A DNA stretch of 64,000 nt, from NCBI RefSeq assembly GCF_016741775.1, contig NZ_JAERRK010000006.1:1-64000 (forward strand), read 5' to 3'. This document shows positions 40,264 through 48,998 of this stretch, in pieces (positions within the stretch are counted from its first letter, which is position 1; every line of letters begins with the position of its first letter). The notes beneath the pieces were generated by a model, which made no database searches, was not told the DNA's origin, and saw only the letters and a list, made by a program, of their open reading frames with translations. Both the position numbers and the translations under genes were made by a program. The stretch comes from Streptomyces actinomycinicus (GTDB lineage: Bacteria > Actinomycetota > Actinomycetes > Streptomycetales > Streptomycetaceae).

Positions 40264-41745
40264 ATGTACGCGCCCCGCGGCGAGCCGGCCGACGGCACGG
40301 TGCCCGGCCTGTCCGCCGGGGTGGTCGCGCTGGCCTGGCTGACCCAGTTCCTGGTGGGTACGGACCTGTTCGTGGTGGCGCCGCTGCTTCCCCGTATCGC
40401 CGCGTCGTTCGGTGTCTCCGCGGCCGACACCGGCCTGCTGGTCACGGCCTTCTCGATCGCCTACGTGGTGGCTTCACCCCTCGCCGGCCGGCTCTCCGAC
40501 CGACGGGACCGTGCCACGGTCCTGGTGGCGGCCCTGGTGCTGTTCTCGGCGGCCAACGTCGGGACCGCGCTGGCACCGGGTTTCGGTGTGCTGCTGGTGG
40601 CACGGGTGGTGGCCGGCATCGCGGCCTCCGCGACCGGTCCCACCGTGTACGCCCTGGTCAGCACCCGCGCGCGCCCCCGGAGCCGGGCGCAGGTGCTGGC
40701 CGTGGTGGGGTCGGGACTGCTGACCGCCCTGTGGGTGGGCGCGCCGGCCGGGTCGCTGCTGGGACGGTACGTGGGGTGGCAGGCGGCCTTCGTCATCCTG
40801 GCTGCGGGGACCTTCCTGGTGGCGTTCCCGCACGCGTTCGTCTGGCGGACCGGCCCGGCCCCGGCGACCGTGCCCACGCCGCACGCAACACCGGAGCGGA
40901 CCGGGCGTCCCGGGACGGGCACGGTGATGCCCGCCGAACCGGGGACGGGCCGGAGCGGGTCTGCTGCGCCGGAGACGGACCGGAGCGGGGCTGCCGAACC
41001 GGGGGCGGGCCGGGGCGGGGCTGCCGAACCGGGGGCGGGCCGGAGCGGGGCTGCCGAACCGGAGGCGGGCCGGAGCGGGGCTGCCGAACCGGAGGCGGGC
41101 CGGAGCGGGGCTGCCGCGCCGGGGACGGGCCGGAGCGGGGCTGCCGCGCCGGGGACGGGCCGGGGCGGGGCTGCCGCGCCGGGGGCGGGCGTGGCGGTGT
41201 TCGCCGTCGCGGTCACGGCCCTGTGGGCCTTCTCCGTGTACAGCCTCTACACGTTCCTGGCCGTCGCGCTGCACGCCGACGGCAGAGCCGGCACGGTGAC
41301 GTGGCTGCTGGTCGTCTACGGCGTCGGTGCGGTCGTCGGCGGACAGCTGGGCGGCCGGTTCGCGGACCGGGCCGATCCCGTACGGGTCACCCGGGCGGCA
41401 CTGGCACTGACGGCCGTACTGGAAGCCGTCGTGGCCCTGGTGTTCCCGGTCAGCTGGGCGCTGGCCTGCGCGCTGGGCCTGTTCGCGCCGGCCGCCTACG
41501 CCTTCTTCCCCGCCCAGCAGCGCCATCTGGTCGACATGTTCCCCGAGCGGGCGACCGCCGTGCTGTCGTGGAACAACAGCGCCCTGTTCACGGGCCTTTC
41601 CCTGGCCGGCGCCGTCGGCGGGCAGATCGTGCACGCCCTGGACTACCCGGCGCTGCTGTACATCGGCGCCGCCGTGGCCGTACCGGCGTGTGCCGTCGCC
41701 CGGGGCCGGGCCCCCCGGGTCCGTGGCGGCGAGGAGCGGCCGTGA
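40264..41745 (+). CDS. MFS transporter with a minisatellite-encoded central loop
   Basis: 493 residues. Twelve-helix major facilitator of the DHA1/arabinose-efflux type, with motif A in GRLSDRRDRATVL (~74–86). Between helices 6 and 7 the cytoplasmic loop (~195–310) contains eight copies of a 10-residue unit (R-S/G-GAAEPGAG-like) encoded by a 30-bp tandem repeat at 40951–41190. Substrate unknown. The ATG lacks a ribosome-binding site, but TAGCGT lies 6–7 nt upstream, a leaderless layout. Repeats keep the frame, so copy-number change would not inactivate the protein. Confidence 0.88.
   Translation: MYAPRGEPADGTVPGLSAGVVALAWLTQFLVGTDLFVVAPLLPRIAASFGVSAADTGLLVTAFSIAYVVASPLAGRLSDRRDRATVLVAALVLFSAANVGTALAPGFGVLLVARVVAGIAASATGPTVYALVSTRARPRSRAQVLAVVGSGLLTALWVGAPAGSLLGRYVGWQAAFVILAAGTFLVAFPHAFVWRTGPAPATVPTPHATPERTGRPGTGTVMPAEPGTGRSGSAAPETDRSGAAEPGAGRGGAAEPGAGRSGAAEPEAGRSGAAEPEAGRSGAAAPGTGRSGAAAPGTGRGGAAAPGAGVAVFAVAVTALWAFSVYSLYTFLAVALHADGRAGTVTWLLVVYGVGAVVGGQLGGRFADRADPVRVTRAALALTAVLEAVVALVFPVSWALACALGLFAPAAYAFFPAQQRHLVDMFPERATAVLSWNNSALFTGLSLAGAVGGQIVHALDYPALLYIGAAVAVPACAVARGRAPRVRGGEERP
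40951..41190 (+). repeat. In-frame 30-bp minisatellite, eight units
   Basis: Eight consecutive 30-bp units (starts 40951, 40981, 41011, 41041, 41071, 41101, 41131, 41161), each CGGAGCGGGGCTGCCGAACC plus ten further bases, with few substitutions. Confidence 0.95.
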
Positions 41746-41861
41746 CGGTCGCGCCGGGACCGATCGGCCGGGGCAGGTGACCGGTTCGGGCGTTCGGGGT
41801 ATGTGAGCGGTGCAGTCTTTCTACTCTGGGTCTTTGGTGGACGCGAGTACCGGGGGGTCAA

Positions 41862-42278
41862 GTGAGCGCCGAGATCGTACAGTTGATGGAGCAGGCGGGG
41901 CCGTATCTGACGACCGCGGCGAGCGCGTACGGAGTGGCCGTGTTCAGCCGGGCCGAGAGCGCGGCCGTGGACGCCACGGCGAACCTGGGGCGGCGCATCC
42001 TGCAGGCGGTGTGGCGTCGTCGTGACGAGCAGGGCCGGTCGGAGCTGGAGGCCGCCGTGCGGGACGCGGCCGAGGCGCCGGACGACGAGGACGCGGCGGC
42101 CGCGCTGCGCCAGCAGATCAAGCGTGCCCTCCGCGACGACACCGAGCTGCTGGCCGAACTGGCCCGGATACTGCCCGCCGGTGAGACGGTCAACGTGACG
42201 GCTTCGGGTGAGCGGGCCATCGCCGCGAAAACCATCGGTACGGCCGTCACCGGGGACAACACGACGATCAGGCCATGA
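41862..42278 (+). CDS. Small effector-like protein with C-terminal amyloid-signalling-type motif
   Basis: 138 residues. The N-terminal ~105 are helical: AGPYLTTAASAYGVAVFSRAE is a moderately hydrophobic first helix, then charged helices, a layout like the Bell (HeLo-analogous, membrane-acting) domain. Residues ~110–137 are a Gly/Val/Thr-rich tail, ERAIAAKTIGTAVTGDN, with the look of a bacterial amyloid signalling sequence. The next gene starts within its stop codon (ATGA) and has a matching motif at its N-terminus (RSVAVGGGVGVAITGDG). I infer that the downstream NTPase templates aggregation of this protein, which then attacks the host cell membrane. GTG start after GGGG. Confidence 0.6.
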   Translation: MSAEIVQLMEQAGPYLTTAASAYGVAVFSRAESAAVDATANLGRRILQAVWRRRDEQGRSELEAAVRDAAEAPDDEDAAAALRQQIKRALRDDTELLAELARILPAGETVNVTASGERAIAAKTIGTAVTGDNTTIRP

Positions 42279-44740
42279 CGGACGGCTACGGGCCCGGGGA
42301 AGGCGACCCCCGGGCGACGGGTCCGCGGTCCGTGGCGGTGGGCGGCGGTGTGGGCGTGGCGATCACCGGTGACGGCGCCCAGGTGGTGATGCTGCCGCCC
42401 GAAGCGGTGCGCTGGGCCAAGGACGTGGAAGCCCCGCCGGGAGCCGGGAACCTTCCCGGATCCGCGTCCGGCGTGTTCGTCGGACGCCGGGACGAACTGG
42501 CCGAGCTGCGCCGGCTGCTCACCTCGGGCGGGGAGGCCGCGGTCACGCAGGTGTCCGGGATGCGGGCGATCCACGGGCTCGGCGGGATCGGCAAGAGCAC
42601 GCTGGCCCTGCGCTACGCGCACACCTTCCGGCGTTCGTACGCACTGGTGTGGTGGATCAACGCGGTGAGCACCGAGCAGATCGTGTCCGGTCTGGCCGGC
42701 CTCGCCACGCGGCTGTGCCCGCAGTGGGCGGCCACCGCCGGCGTGCAGGAGCGGGCCGCGTGGTCGATCCTGTGGCTCCAGTGGCACCCCGGCTGGCTGC
42801 TCGTGTTCGACAACGTGGAGGACCCGGCCGACCTGCGCCACTACCTCGGTTCCCTCCCGGACGGGCACCACCTGGCCACCAGCCGTACCGCGACCGGGTG
42901 GCACGCCATCGCCCCGAGCATGCCGCTGGGGCTGCTGGATCCCGACGCGGCCGTCACCCTGTTGTGCACCCTCTCCCTCGGGCCGGGGCACGTCCCCACG
43001 GCGCGGCAGCGCCAGGACGCCGCCGCGCTCGCCGCCGACCTCGGCCGGCTGCCGCTGGCGCTGGAACAGGCGGGCGCCTACCTGTTCGAGACCGGCACCT
43101 CGATGGCCGACTACCGCGACATGCTGGGCCAGGTCATGGACACGGCCGCCGGCGGCATCGACCCCGAGCGGACCATCGCCCGCATCTGGCGCCACACCCT
43201 GACCGCCATCGAACGCCGCAACCCGCAGGCCCTCACCCTGCTCCACGCCATGGCCTGGCTGGCTCCCGACGCCGTCCCCCGCATCGTCCTCGCTTCCCTG
43301 GTGCCGGACCCCCTGGCGCTGGGCAAGGCGCTGGGCGCCCTGCACGCGTACAACATGGTGTCCTTCACCCAGGACCGGGGCGCGAGCATGCACCGTCTGG
43401 TGCAGGCCGTGCTGCGCAACGCTCCCGTGGCCGGCGACGGCACCGGGCCGCGGGGCCGGCGCGAGGCGGAGCGGGCCGTCTGCCGGATCCTCCCGCAGGA
43501 ACAGGACGTGAAGGCCGAGCAGGCCGGGCCGTGGGAGCGGCTGCTGCCGCACGTCATGGCCCTCGTGGAGTCGGCGCCACCCGGGCACCTGCCGTCCTCC
43601 GAGGCGACGGACGGGTACTACGCCGCCGCGCAGTACCTCTACCGGCAGGGAAGGGAGGCACAGGCCGTTCCGCTGCGTCAGGCGATCCTCGACCACCACG
43701 TGCGGACCCTGGGCCAGGACCACCAAGAGACACTGGTCAGTCGCCACAACCTCGCCTACGCCTGCCGGGAGGCCGGAGACCTCCGGCGAGCCGTCACCCT
43801 GTTCGAGGACACCCTCGCCCGACGCGTCCGGGTCACGGGCGACACCCACACCGGGACCCTGATCACCCGCAATCAACTCGCCCTCACCTACCAGGAATCG
43901 GGGGATCTGCAGCGGGCCATGGCGATGTTCGAGGCCACCCTCGCCCAGCAGGTCCGCACCCTCGGCGAGACGCATCGCGACACCCTGGTCACCCGGCACA
44001 ACCTCGCCTGCGCCTACCGGAAGGCGGGGGACGTGCAGCGAGCCATCGCCCTGTTCGAGACCACCCTCGCCCAGGAGATCCAGGCCCTCGGAGACGCCTA
44101 CCCCGACACCCTGATCACCCGTAATCAACTCGCCACCACCTATCAGGAGGCGGGGGAACTACGGCGTGCCATGGCACTGTTCGAGGCCACCCTCGCCCAG
44201 CAGGTGCAGACCCGGGGCGAGACACATCCCGACACCCTGGTCACCCGGCACAACCTCGCCTGCGCCTGCCGGGAGGCGGGAGACCTGGAGCGGGCCATCG
44301 CCCTGTTCGAGGTCACGCTCGCCCAGCGGGTCCAGGTACTGGGTGACACCCACCCGGAGACCCTGATCACCCGCAACCAGTTCGGGGTCACCTACCAGGA
44401 GGCCGGGGATCTGCAGCGAGCCATGGCGCTGTACGAGACCACCCTGGCCCAGCAGGTGCAGACCCTGGGTGACACGCACCCCGACACCCTGGTCACCCGG
44501 CACAACCTCGCTTCCGCCCACCGGGAGACGGGAGACCTGCGGCGGGCCATCGCCCTGTTCGAGACCACCCTCGCCCAACGCCTCCAGATCATGGGCGAGA
44601 CCCACCCCGAGACCCAGGTCACCCGCAGACAACTCGACTACACCTACCGGGAGGCCGAAGTCCTGGAGCGGGGCGGCACCGCGGCCCCACCGAGCGAGGC
44701 CGCCCCCCGGCGGCCGGACGCGGAGGCCGGCACGGGGTAG
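42275..44740 (+). CDS. STAND NTPase (NB-ARC) with TPR sensor, NLR-like
   Basis: 821 residues. Residues 18–38 carry an amyloid-signalling-type motif matching the upstream protein's tail. The NB-ARC core follows: P-loop GLGGIGKST (101–109), Walker B WLLVFDNVED (~174–183), then LGRLPLALEQAGAYL (GxP-type winged-helix motif, ~255–270). From ~455 to ~795 there are about eight 42-residue kinesin-light-chain-type TPRs. The repeats alternate between two subtypes (VTRHNLA and ITRNQLA), giving a 252-bp higher-order unit. This is the plan of NLR-like sensors that oligomerise on ligand binding. It overlaps the effector gene by four bases and ends 7 bp from the convergent isonitrile synthase stop. Confidence 0.88.
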   Translation: MTDGYGPGEGDPRATGPRSVAVGGGVGVAITGDGAQVVMLPPEAVRWAKDVEAPPGAGNLPGSASGVFVGRRDELAELRRLLTSGGEAAVTQVSGMRAIHGLGGIGKSTLALRYAHTFRRSYALVWWINAVSTEQIVSGLAGLATRLCPQWAATAGVQERAAWSILWLQWHPGWLLVFDNVEDPADLRHYLGSLPDGHHLATSRTATGWHAIAPSMPLGLLDPDAAVTLLCTLSLGPGHVPTARQRQDAAALAADLGRLPLALEQAGAYLFETGTSMADYRDMLGQVMDTAAGGIDPERTIARIWRHTLTAIERRNPQALTLLHAMAWLAPDAVPRIVLASLVPDPLALGKALGALHAYNMVSFTQDRGASMHRLVQAVLRNAPVAGDGTGPRGRREAERAVCRILPQEQDVKAEQAGPWERLLPHVMALVESAPPGHLPSSEATDGYYAAAQYLYRQGREAQAVPLRQAILDHHVRTLGQDHQETLVSRHNLAYACREAGDLRRAVTLFEDTLARRVRVTGDTHTGTLITRNQLALTYQESGDLQRAMAMFEATLAQQVRTLGETHRDTLVTRHNLACAYRKAGDVQRAIALFETTLAQEIQALGDAYPDTLITRNQLATTYQEAGELRRAMALFEATLAQQVQTRGETHPDTLVTRHNLACACREAGDLERAIALFEVTLAQRVQVLGDTHPETLITRNQFGVTYQEAGDLQRAMALYETTLAQQVQTLGDTHPDTLVTRHNLASAHRETGDLRRAIALFETTLAQRLQIMGETHPETQVTRRQLDYTYREAEVLERGGTAAPPSEAAPRRPDAEAGTG

Positions 44741-44747
44741 TCCGGGC

Positions 44748-45701
44748 TCATGGAGTCGGTTCCCGCTGTTCGAAGTGGCTCGGTCTGCCGTCGAGCCGGA
44801 TCAGGTGACCGAGCCGGGACGCGTGTGCGCGGGGCATCAGGGTCCAGGTGCCGTCGGGGCGGTGCAGGGCGGCCGAGTGCCAGGGGGTGGTCCAGGCGTC
44901 CGCGGCGTCCAGGAGGCGGATGCCGAACTTGGGGGCGCCGACGGGCTGGGGGTGGATGGAGAGGCGTACGGCGTCCGGGTGGTGCTCGGCGACCAGGTCG
45001 CCCCAGGCCCGGCTGCGCTGGATGACGCCGTAGGCCCGCTGCCGGCAGGCGCGCTGGAGTGCGGAGCGGGTACCGGTCCAGGCGGCGGTGTCCTCGAGGA
45101 GGAAGCGTGTGATGCCACGGTAGAGGGCGCGGGTGTGGTCGTCGGCGCGGACCTCGGCGCGCAGGGTGTCCAGGTCGGGGGCGTGGTGGTCGTGGACGCG
45201 GGCGCGGGCCTCGTCGTACGGGAGGTCGCCGAGGGCGTCGCGCAGGTCGAAGAGGGACAGGCGGGTCAGGCTCTGGCCGGTCATGAGGGCGCGCAGTTCG
45301 TCGGCGTAGGCGTCGATGTGGGCGTCGGGGACGTGGATGAGGTCGCCGAAGACATGGCCGTCGGAGCAGATGATCACGCGGGCGCCGGGCGGGTGGATGC
45401 GCTCGATCTCTGTGCACAGGGTGTGGAGAAACCCGAGGGAGAGCCGTTCGCCCTGGTCGGGGAGGTGGCCGAGGACCTTGGCCGGGTTGGGCGACTTGCA
45501 GGGGAAACCGGGCAGGGTGAAGACGACCGGGGCGCCGGCCCGGACGAAGCCGGCGATGCGGCGCAGCTGGTGGGGGAATGCCTGCGGTGAAGCCGGGGAC
45601 GGTACGTGGTCCGTCGTGCGGTGGTACGGCAGCAGCAGCGCCAGGATCGCGGCGCTGATGGTGCTCGTGGCGCGTGTCTGCGGTGCGGTCGTCGGCGGCA
45701 T
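44748..45701 (-). CDS. Isonitrile (isocyanide) synthase, PvcA/IsnA/DIT1 family
   Basis: 317 residues. The family motif FTLPGFPCKSPNPAKVLG lies at ~60–77 and SDGHVFGDLIHV at ~113–124. A later block has AYGVIQRSRAWGDLVAEHHPDAVRLSIHPQ. These enzymes convert the alpha-amino group of tyrosine or tryptophan to an isonitrile using ribulose-5-phosphate as carbon source. No PvcB-type dioxygenase is present, so the carboxylate may be kept. It is the last gene of a seven-gene operon with P450, amidotransferase, exporter and metal-type ABC importer. The stop lies beside the convergent NTPase gene. Confidence 0.9.
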   Translation of the reverse strand: MPPTTAPQTRATSTISAAILALLLPYHRTTDHVPSPASPQAFPHQLRRIAGFVRAGAPVVFTLPGFPCKSPNPAKVLGHLPDQGERLSLGFLHTLCTEIERIHPPGARVIICSDGHVFGDLIHVPDAHIDAYADELRALMTGQSLTRLSLFDLRDALGDLPYDEARARVHDHHAPDLDTLRAEVRADDHTRALYRGITRFLLEDTAAWTGTRSALQRACRQRAYGVIQRSRAWGDLVAEHHPDAVRLSIHPQPVGAPKFGIRLLDAADAWTTPWHSAALHRPDGTWTLMPRAHASRLGHLIRLDGRPSHFEQREPTP

Positions 45702-45837
45702 GGCAGCGGGTCTCCAGAAGGCATGGGGGCAGGACGCCGGGGCGCCGGGCGCCGGGGCGCCGGCAGGGGTTCGTCCCGCCGGGGCCTGTCGGGCCGGGTG
45801 GCGTCGGTCGTGGGATGGGGGTGCGGGGGTGCGGGTC

Positions 45838-47148
45838 TCAGATCCGTCGGTCGTAGCCGACCGGCAGCCGGTGCGTGCCGCGGCCCAGGACCGCCGGGGT
45901 CCACTCGATGTCCTCGTCGCGGACGGCGAGGTGCAGGCCGGGCAGGCGCCTCAGCAGGGTGCCCAGGGCGATGCGGAGTTCGGCGCGGGCGAGGGCCGCT
46001 CCGGGGCAGAAGTGGATGCCGTGGCCGAAGGCCAGGTGGGGGTTGGGTGAGCGGTCGAGGTCCAGGGTGCCGGGGTCGGTGAAGCGGCGGGGGTCGCGGT
46101 TGGCCGCGCACAGGGAGACGATCACCGAGTCGCCGGCCGGGACACCGGTGCCGTGCAGATCGCTGTCCCGGTCGAAGAAACGCCAGGTGGTCAGCTCGAA
46201 GGCACTGTCGTAGCGCAGGAGTTCCTCGACCGCGCGGGGCAGCAGGGCCTCGTCGTCGCGCAGCCGGGCGAGCGCGGCCGGATCGCGGAACAGGGCGATC
46301 AAGGACGTGGTGATCTGGTTGGTGACCGGTTCCTGGCCTGCGACCAGGAGCTGGAAGACCATCGAGTCCAGTTCCTCCTGGGAGAGTTCCCCCTGGTCGC
46401 GGGCCGTGACGAGGCGGCTCAGCAGATCGTCCCCGGCGTGTTCGCGCTTGTGGGCCACCACCTCGGCGATATAGCTCTGCAGGCCGTGCAGGCGGGCCTC
46501 GTACAGCGGGCGCCCTGGGTCCGTGGGGCCGACGGGCTGGACGACCTTCCCCCAGTCACGGTCGAAGCCGTCGGCCAGCTCCTGCGGCAGGCCGATGGCT
46601 TCGGCCAGGACCCGGAACGGGAAGGGGGCGGCGAACGCGGCGACCAGGTCGGTGGGGCCCGTCTCCGGGAGCGCGTCGACCAGATCGTCCGCGAGTCGCC
46701 GGAAACGGGGGACGAGTCGCTCGATGCGGCGCGGGGCGAAGGCGTCGCTGACGTGGCGCCGCATCTGCGTGTGCTTCGGCGGGTCCTGGTGGAGGAGGTG
46801 GACCTGGAGCTGGGAGTGCTGGGGCTCGGGCATGATCGAGGCGCGGGCACGCCAGCGGTCGTTTCCGCGGTCGTGGTTCTTGCCCAGACGGTCGTCGTTG
46901 AGCGCGGAGTGAGCGGCGTCGTAGCCGGTGACCAGCCAGGCCTGCACCCCACTGGGGAAGAGGACCCGGTGGACCGGGCCCGCCTCGCGCATCCGCTCGT
47001 ACAGGGGATAGGGGTCGCTCTTGTAGGGGCAGCCCACCAGGGGGACCGGGTCGGGCAGGGGATCCGGGGCGGGCACGGCGGCCTGGGCGGGCTGGAGGTC
47101 CGGGGCGGGCGAGGGGACCGGGGCGGGCTGGGGTGGGGGCGGGGTCAA
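45838..47148 (-). CDS. Cytochrome P450
   Basis: 436 residues. The haem loop FGHGIHFCPGAALAR carries the cysteine ligand (~380). The K-helix ExxR appears as EELLR, and the I-helix oxygen-activation region reads LLVAGQEPVTNQ, where the usual AGxxT threonine position is occupied differently (Val-Thr follows). That change is often seen in P450s doing radical coupling rather than hydroxylation. The N-terminal ~30 residues are Pro/Ala-rich. TTG start with GAGGAG 5 nt upstream. In this operon a phenol-coupling or oxidation step on the tyrosine isonitrile is likely. Confidence 0.92.
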   Translation of the reverse strand: MTPPPPQPAPVPSPAPDLQPAQAAVPAPDPLPDPVPLVGCPYKSDPYPLYERMREAGPVHRVLFPSGVQAWLVTGYDAAHSALNDDRLGKNHDRGNDRWRARASIMPEPQHSQLQVHLLHQDPPKHTQMRRHVSDAFAPRRIERLVPRFRRLADDLVDALPETGPTDLVAAFAAPFPFRVLAEAIGLPQELADGFDRDWGKVVQPVGPTDPGRPLYEARLHGLQSYIAEVVAHKREHAGDDLLSRLVTARDQGELSQEELDSMVFQLLVAGQEPVTNQITTSLIALFRDPAALARLRDDEALLPRAVEELLRYDSAFELTTWRFFDRDSDLHGTGVPAGDSVIVSLCAANRDPRRFTDPGTLDLDRSPNPHLAFGHGIHFCPGAALARAELRIALGTLLRRLPGLHLAVRDEDIEWTPAVLGRGTHRLPVGYDRRI

Positions 47149-47157
47149 GGGGGCTCC

Positions 47158-48984
47158 TCAGAGGGACAGTTCGGGGCGGTAGTGGTCCAGCCACAGGGCC
47201 AGGTCGACCACGCGTTCGAGACGTAGGCGGTGGCCCCACTCCAGCCGGTCGGGCGGGACGTCGAGGAACGGCTTGATGCGGGTCTCGTCGGCCAGGGCGC
47301 GGACCTGTTCGGCGGCGAGGGCGTCGCGGGCCAGGTTCTGCAGGCCTCGGTTGTAATCGGGGTGGTGGGTGGCCGGGTAGTGGTTCTTGGGGCGGTGCAG
47401 GACCGAGTCCGGGGCGAGGCCGGTGCCGATGGCGCGCAGCAGGCTCTTCTCGCGGCCGTCGAAGCTCTTCAGCGCCCAGGGCGTGCCGAACGCGTACTCC
47501 ACGAGCCGGTGGTCGCAGTACGGCACGCGCACCTCCAGGCCCTGGGCCATGCTCAGCCGGTCCTTGCGGTGCAGGAGCTGGCGCAGCCACCGGGTCAGGG
47601 ACAGGTGCTGCAGCTCGCGCTGCCGGTGTTCCGCGGGGGTCTCGCCGTCCCGGTGCGGTACCGCGGCCAGTGCGCTGCGATAGGTGTCGTCACGGAACTC
47701 GGGTATGCGCAGCCCGAGTTCCGGGTTCAGGGGCATGGCCGCCTCGTCGCCGGTCACCAGCAGCCACGGGAACGTCCGCGCGGCCAGCGCCGTGGGGTCG
47801 TGGAACCAGGGGTAGCCGCCGAACACCTCGTCGGCGGCCTCACCGGACAGGGCGACGGTGGAGTGCCGGCGTATCTCGCCGAAGAGGAGGTACAGCGAGG
47901 TGTCCATGTCGCCGACGCCGATCGGCGAATCGCGGGCCACGACGACCGCCGTGCGGTGCTCGGGGTCGAGCAGGGTGCGCGGGTCGAGGACGACGGTGCT
48001 GTGGTCGGTGCCGATGAAGGCGCCGGCCTCGGTGGCGTAGGGGGTGTCGTGGCCCGTGCGCAGCACGTCTCCGGTGAACCGGGACGCCTGGTCGCTGTAG
48101 TCGACGGCGTAGGAGCGGATGGTCGCGTCCGGGCCCTCGCGCAGCCGTAGTTCGTCCGCGAGCAGGGCGGTCAGGACGGTGGAGTCGATGCCGCCGGAGA
48201 GCAGGCTGCACAGGGGCACGTCGGCCTCCAACTGGTCGCGGGCCGCCGCACCGACCAGGTCCCGGATCCGTTCCACCGTCGTCCCGCGGTCCTCGGTGTG
48301 GTCCCCGGCCGTCAGCTGCCAGTAGCGGCGTTCGCGGATGCCGTCCCGGTCGAGGACCAGCAGCCCGCCGGGCTCGACCTCCCGTACCCCGGACCACACG
48401 GTCGGCCCGGTGTTGAACAGCAGGCTGTACGCCTCGCGCAGCCCGTCGGCGTCGACACGGGGCCGGATGGCGGGGTGGGCGAAGAGGGCCTTGGGCTCGG
48501 AGGCGAAGGCCAGGCCGCCGTCGACCGCGGACCAGAACAGCGGCTTGACGCCGAGCCGGTCGCGCACCAGCAGCAGCCGCTGGACGCGCTCGTCCCAGAC
48601 GGCGAAGGCGAACATGCCCTCCAGCCGCACGGCGGCGTCCTCGCCCCACTCCTCGTACGCCCGCAGTACGACCTCGGTGTCGCTCCGGGTGCGGAACTCA
48701 TGGCCCCGGCCGCGCAGTTCCGCGCGCAGCCGGTGGTGGTTGTAGATCTCGCCGCTGTAGGTGAGCACGATGTCCGGCCGGCCGGGCCGGTCCGGCATCG
48801 GCTGCACACCGCCGGGCAGGTCGATGACGGCCAGCCGCCGGTGCCCGACGGCGGCGTGCTCGCCGGCCCAGACGCCTCCTGCGTCGGGGCCGCGGCGCGT
48901 GAGGGCGGCGGTCATGGCCTCGATGACCGGCCGCCGGGTGCGGGCATCGTCGTGGTACGACGCCCAGCCGGTGATTCCGCACAT
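47158..48984 (-). CDS. Asparagine-synthase-like glutamine amidotransferase
   Basis: 608 residues. Class II glutaminase domain with nucleophile Cys2 (MCGITGWASYH) and GVQPM/YSGEIYN (~1–200), then an ATP-pyrophosphatase domain with the P-loop LLSGGIDSTVLTALL (~250) and ALSGEAADEVFGGYP. All catalytic landmarks are intact. In secondary metabolism such paralogues amidate carboxylates. Being inside the isonitrile operon, it probably converts the amino acid carboxylate to a carboxamide, as needed for a hazimycin-type product. GAGGAG lies 6 nt before the ATG. It lies 9 nt upstream of the P450. Confidence 0.92.
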   Translation of the reverse strand: MCGITGWASYHDDARTRRPVIEAMTAALTRRGPDAGGVWAGEHAAVGHRRLAVIDLPGGVQPMPDRPGRPDIVLTYSGEIYNHHRLRAELRGRGHEFRTRSDTEVVLRAYEEWGEDAAVRLEGMFAFAVWDERVQRLLLVRDRLGVKPLFWSAVDGGLAFASEPKALFAHPAIRPRVDADGLREAYSLLFNTGPTVWSGVREVEPGGLLVLDRDGIRERRYWQLTAGDHTEDRGTTVERIRDLVGAAARDQLEADVPLCSLLSGGIDSTVLTALLADELRLREGPDATIRSYAVDYSDQASRFTGDVLRTGHDTPYATEAGAFIGTDHSTVVLDPRTLLDPEHRTAVVVARDSPIGVGDMDTSLYLLFGEIRRHSTVALSGEAADEVFGGYPWFHDPTALAARTFPWLLVTGDEAAMPLNPELGLRIPEFRDDTYRSALAAVPHRDGETPAEHRQRELQHLSLTRWLRQLLHRKDRLSMAQGLEVRVPYCDHRLVEYAFGTPWALKSFDGREKSLLRAIGTGLAPDSVLHRPKNHYPATHHPDYNRGLQNLARDALAAEQVRALADETRIKPFLDVPPDRLEWGHRLRLERVVDLALWLDHYRPELSL

Positions 48985-48998
48985 GGGGGGCTCCTCGG

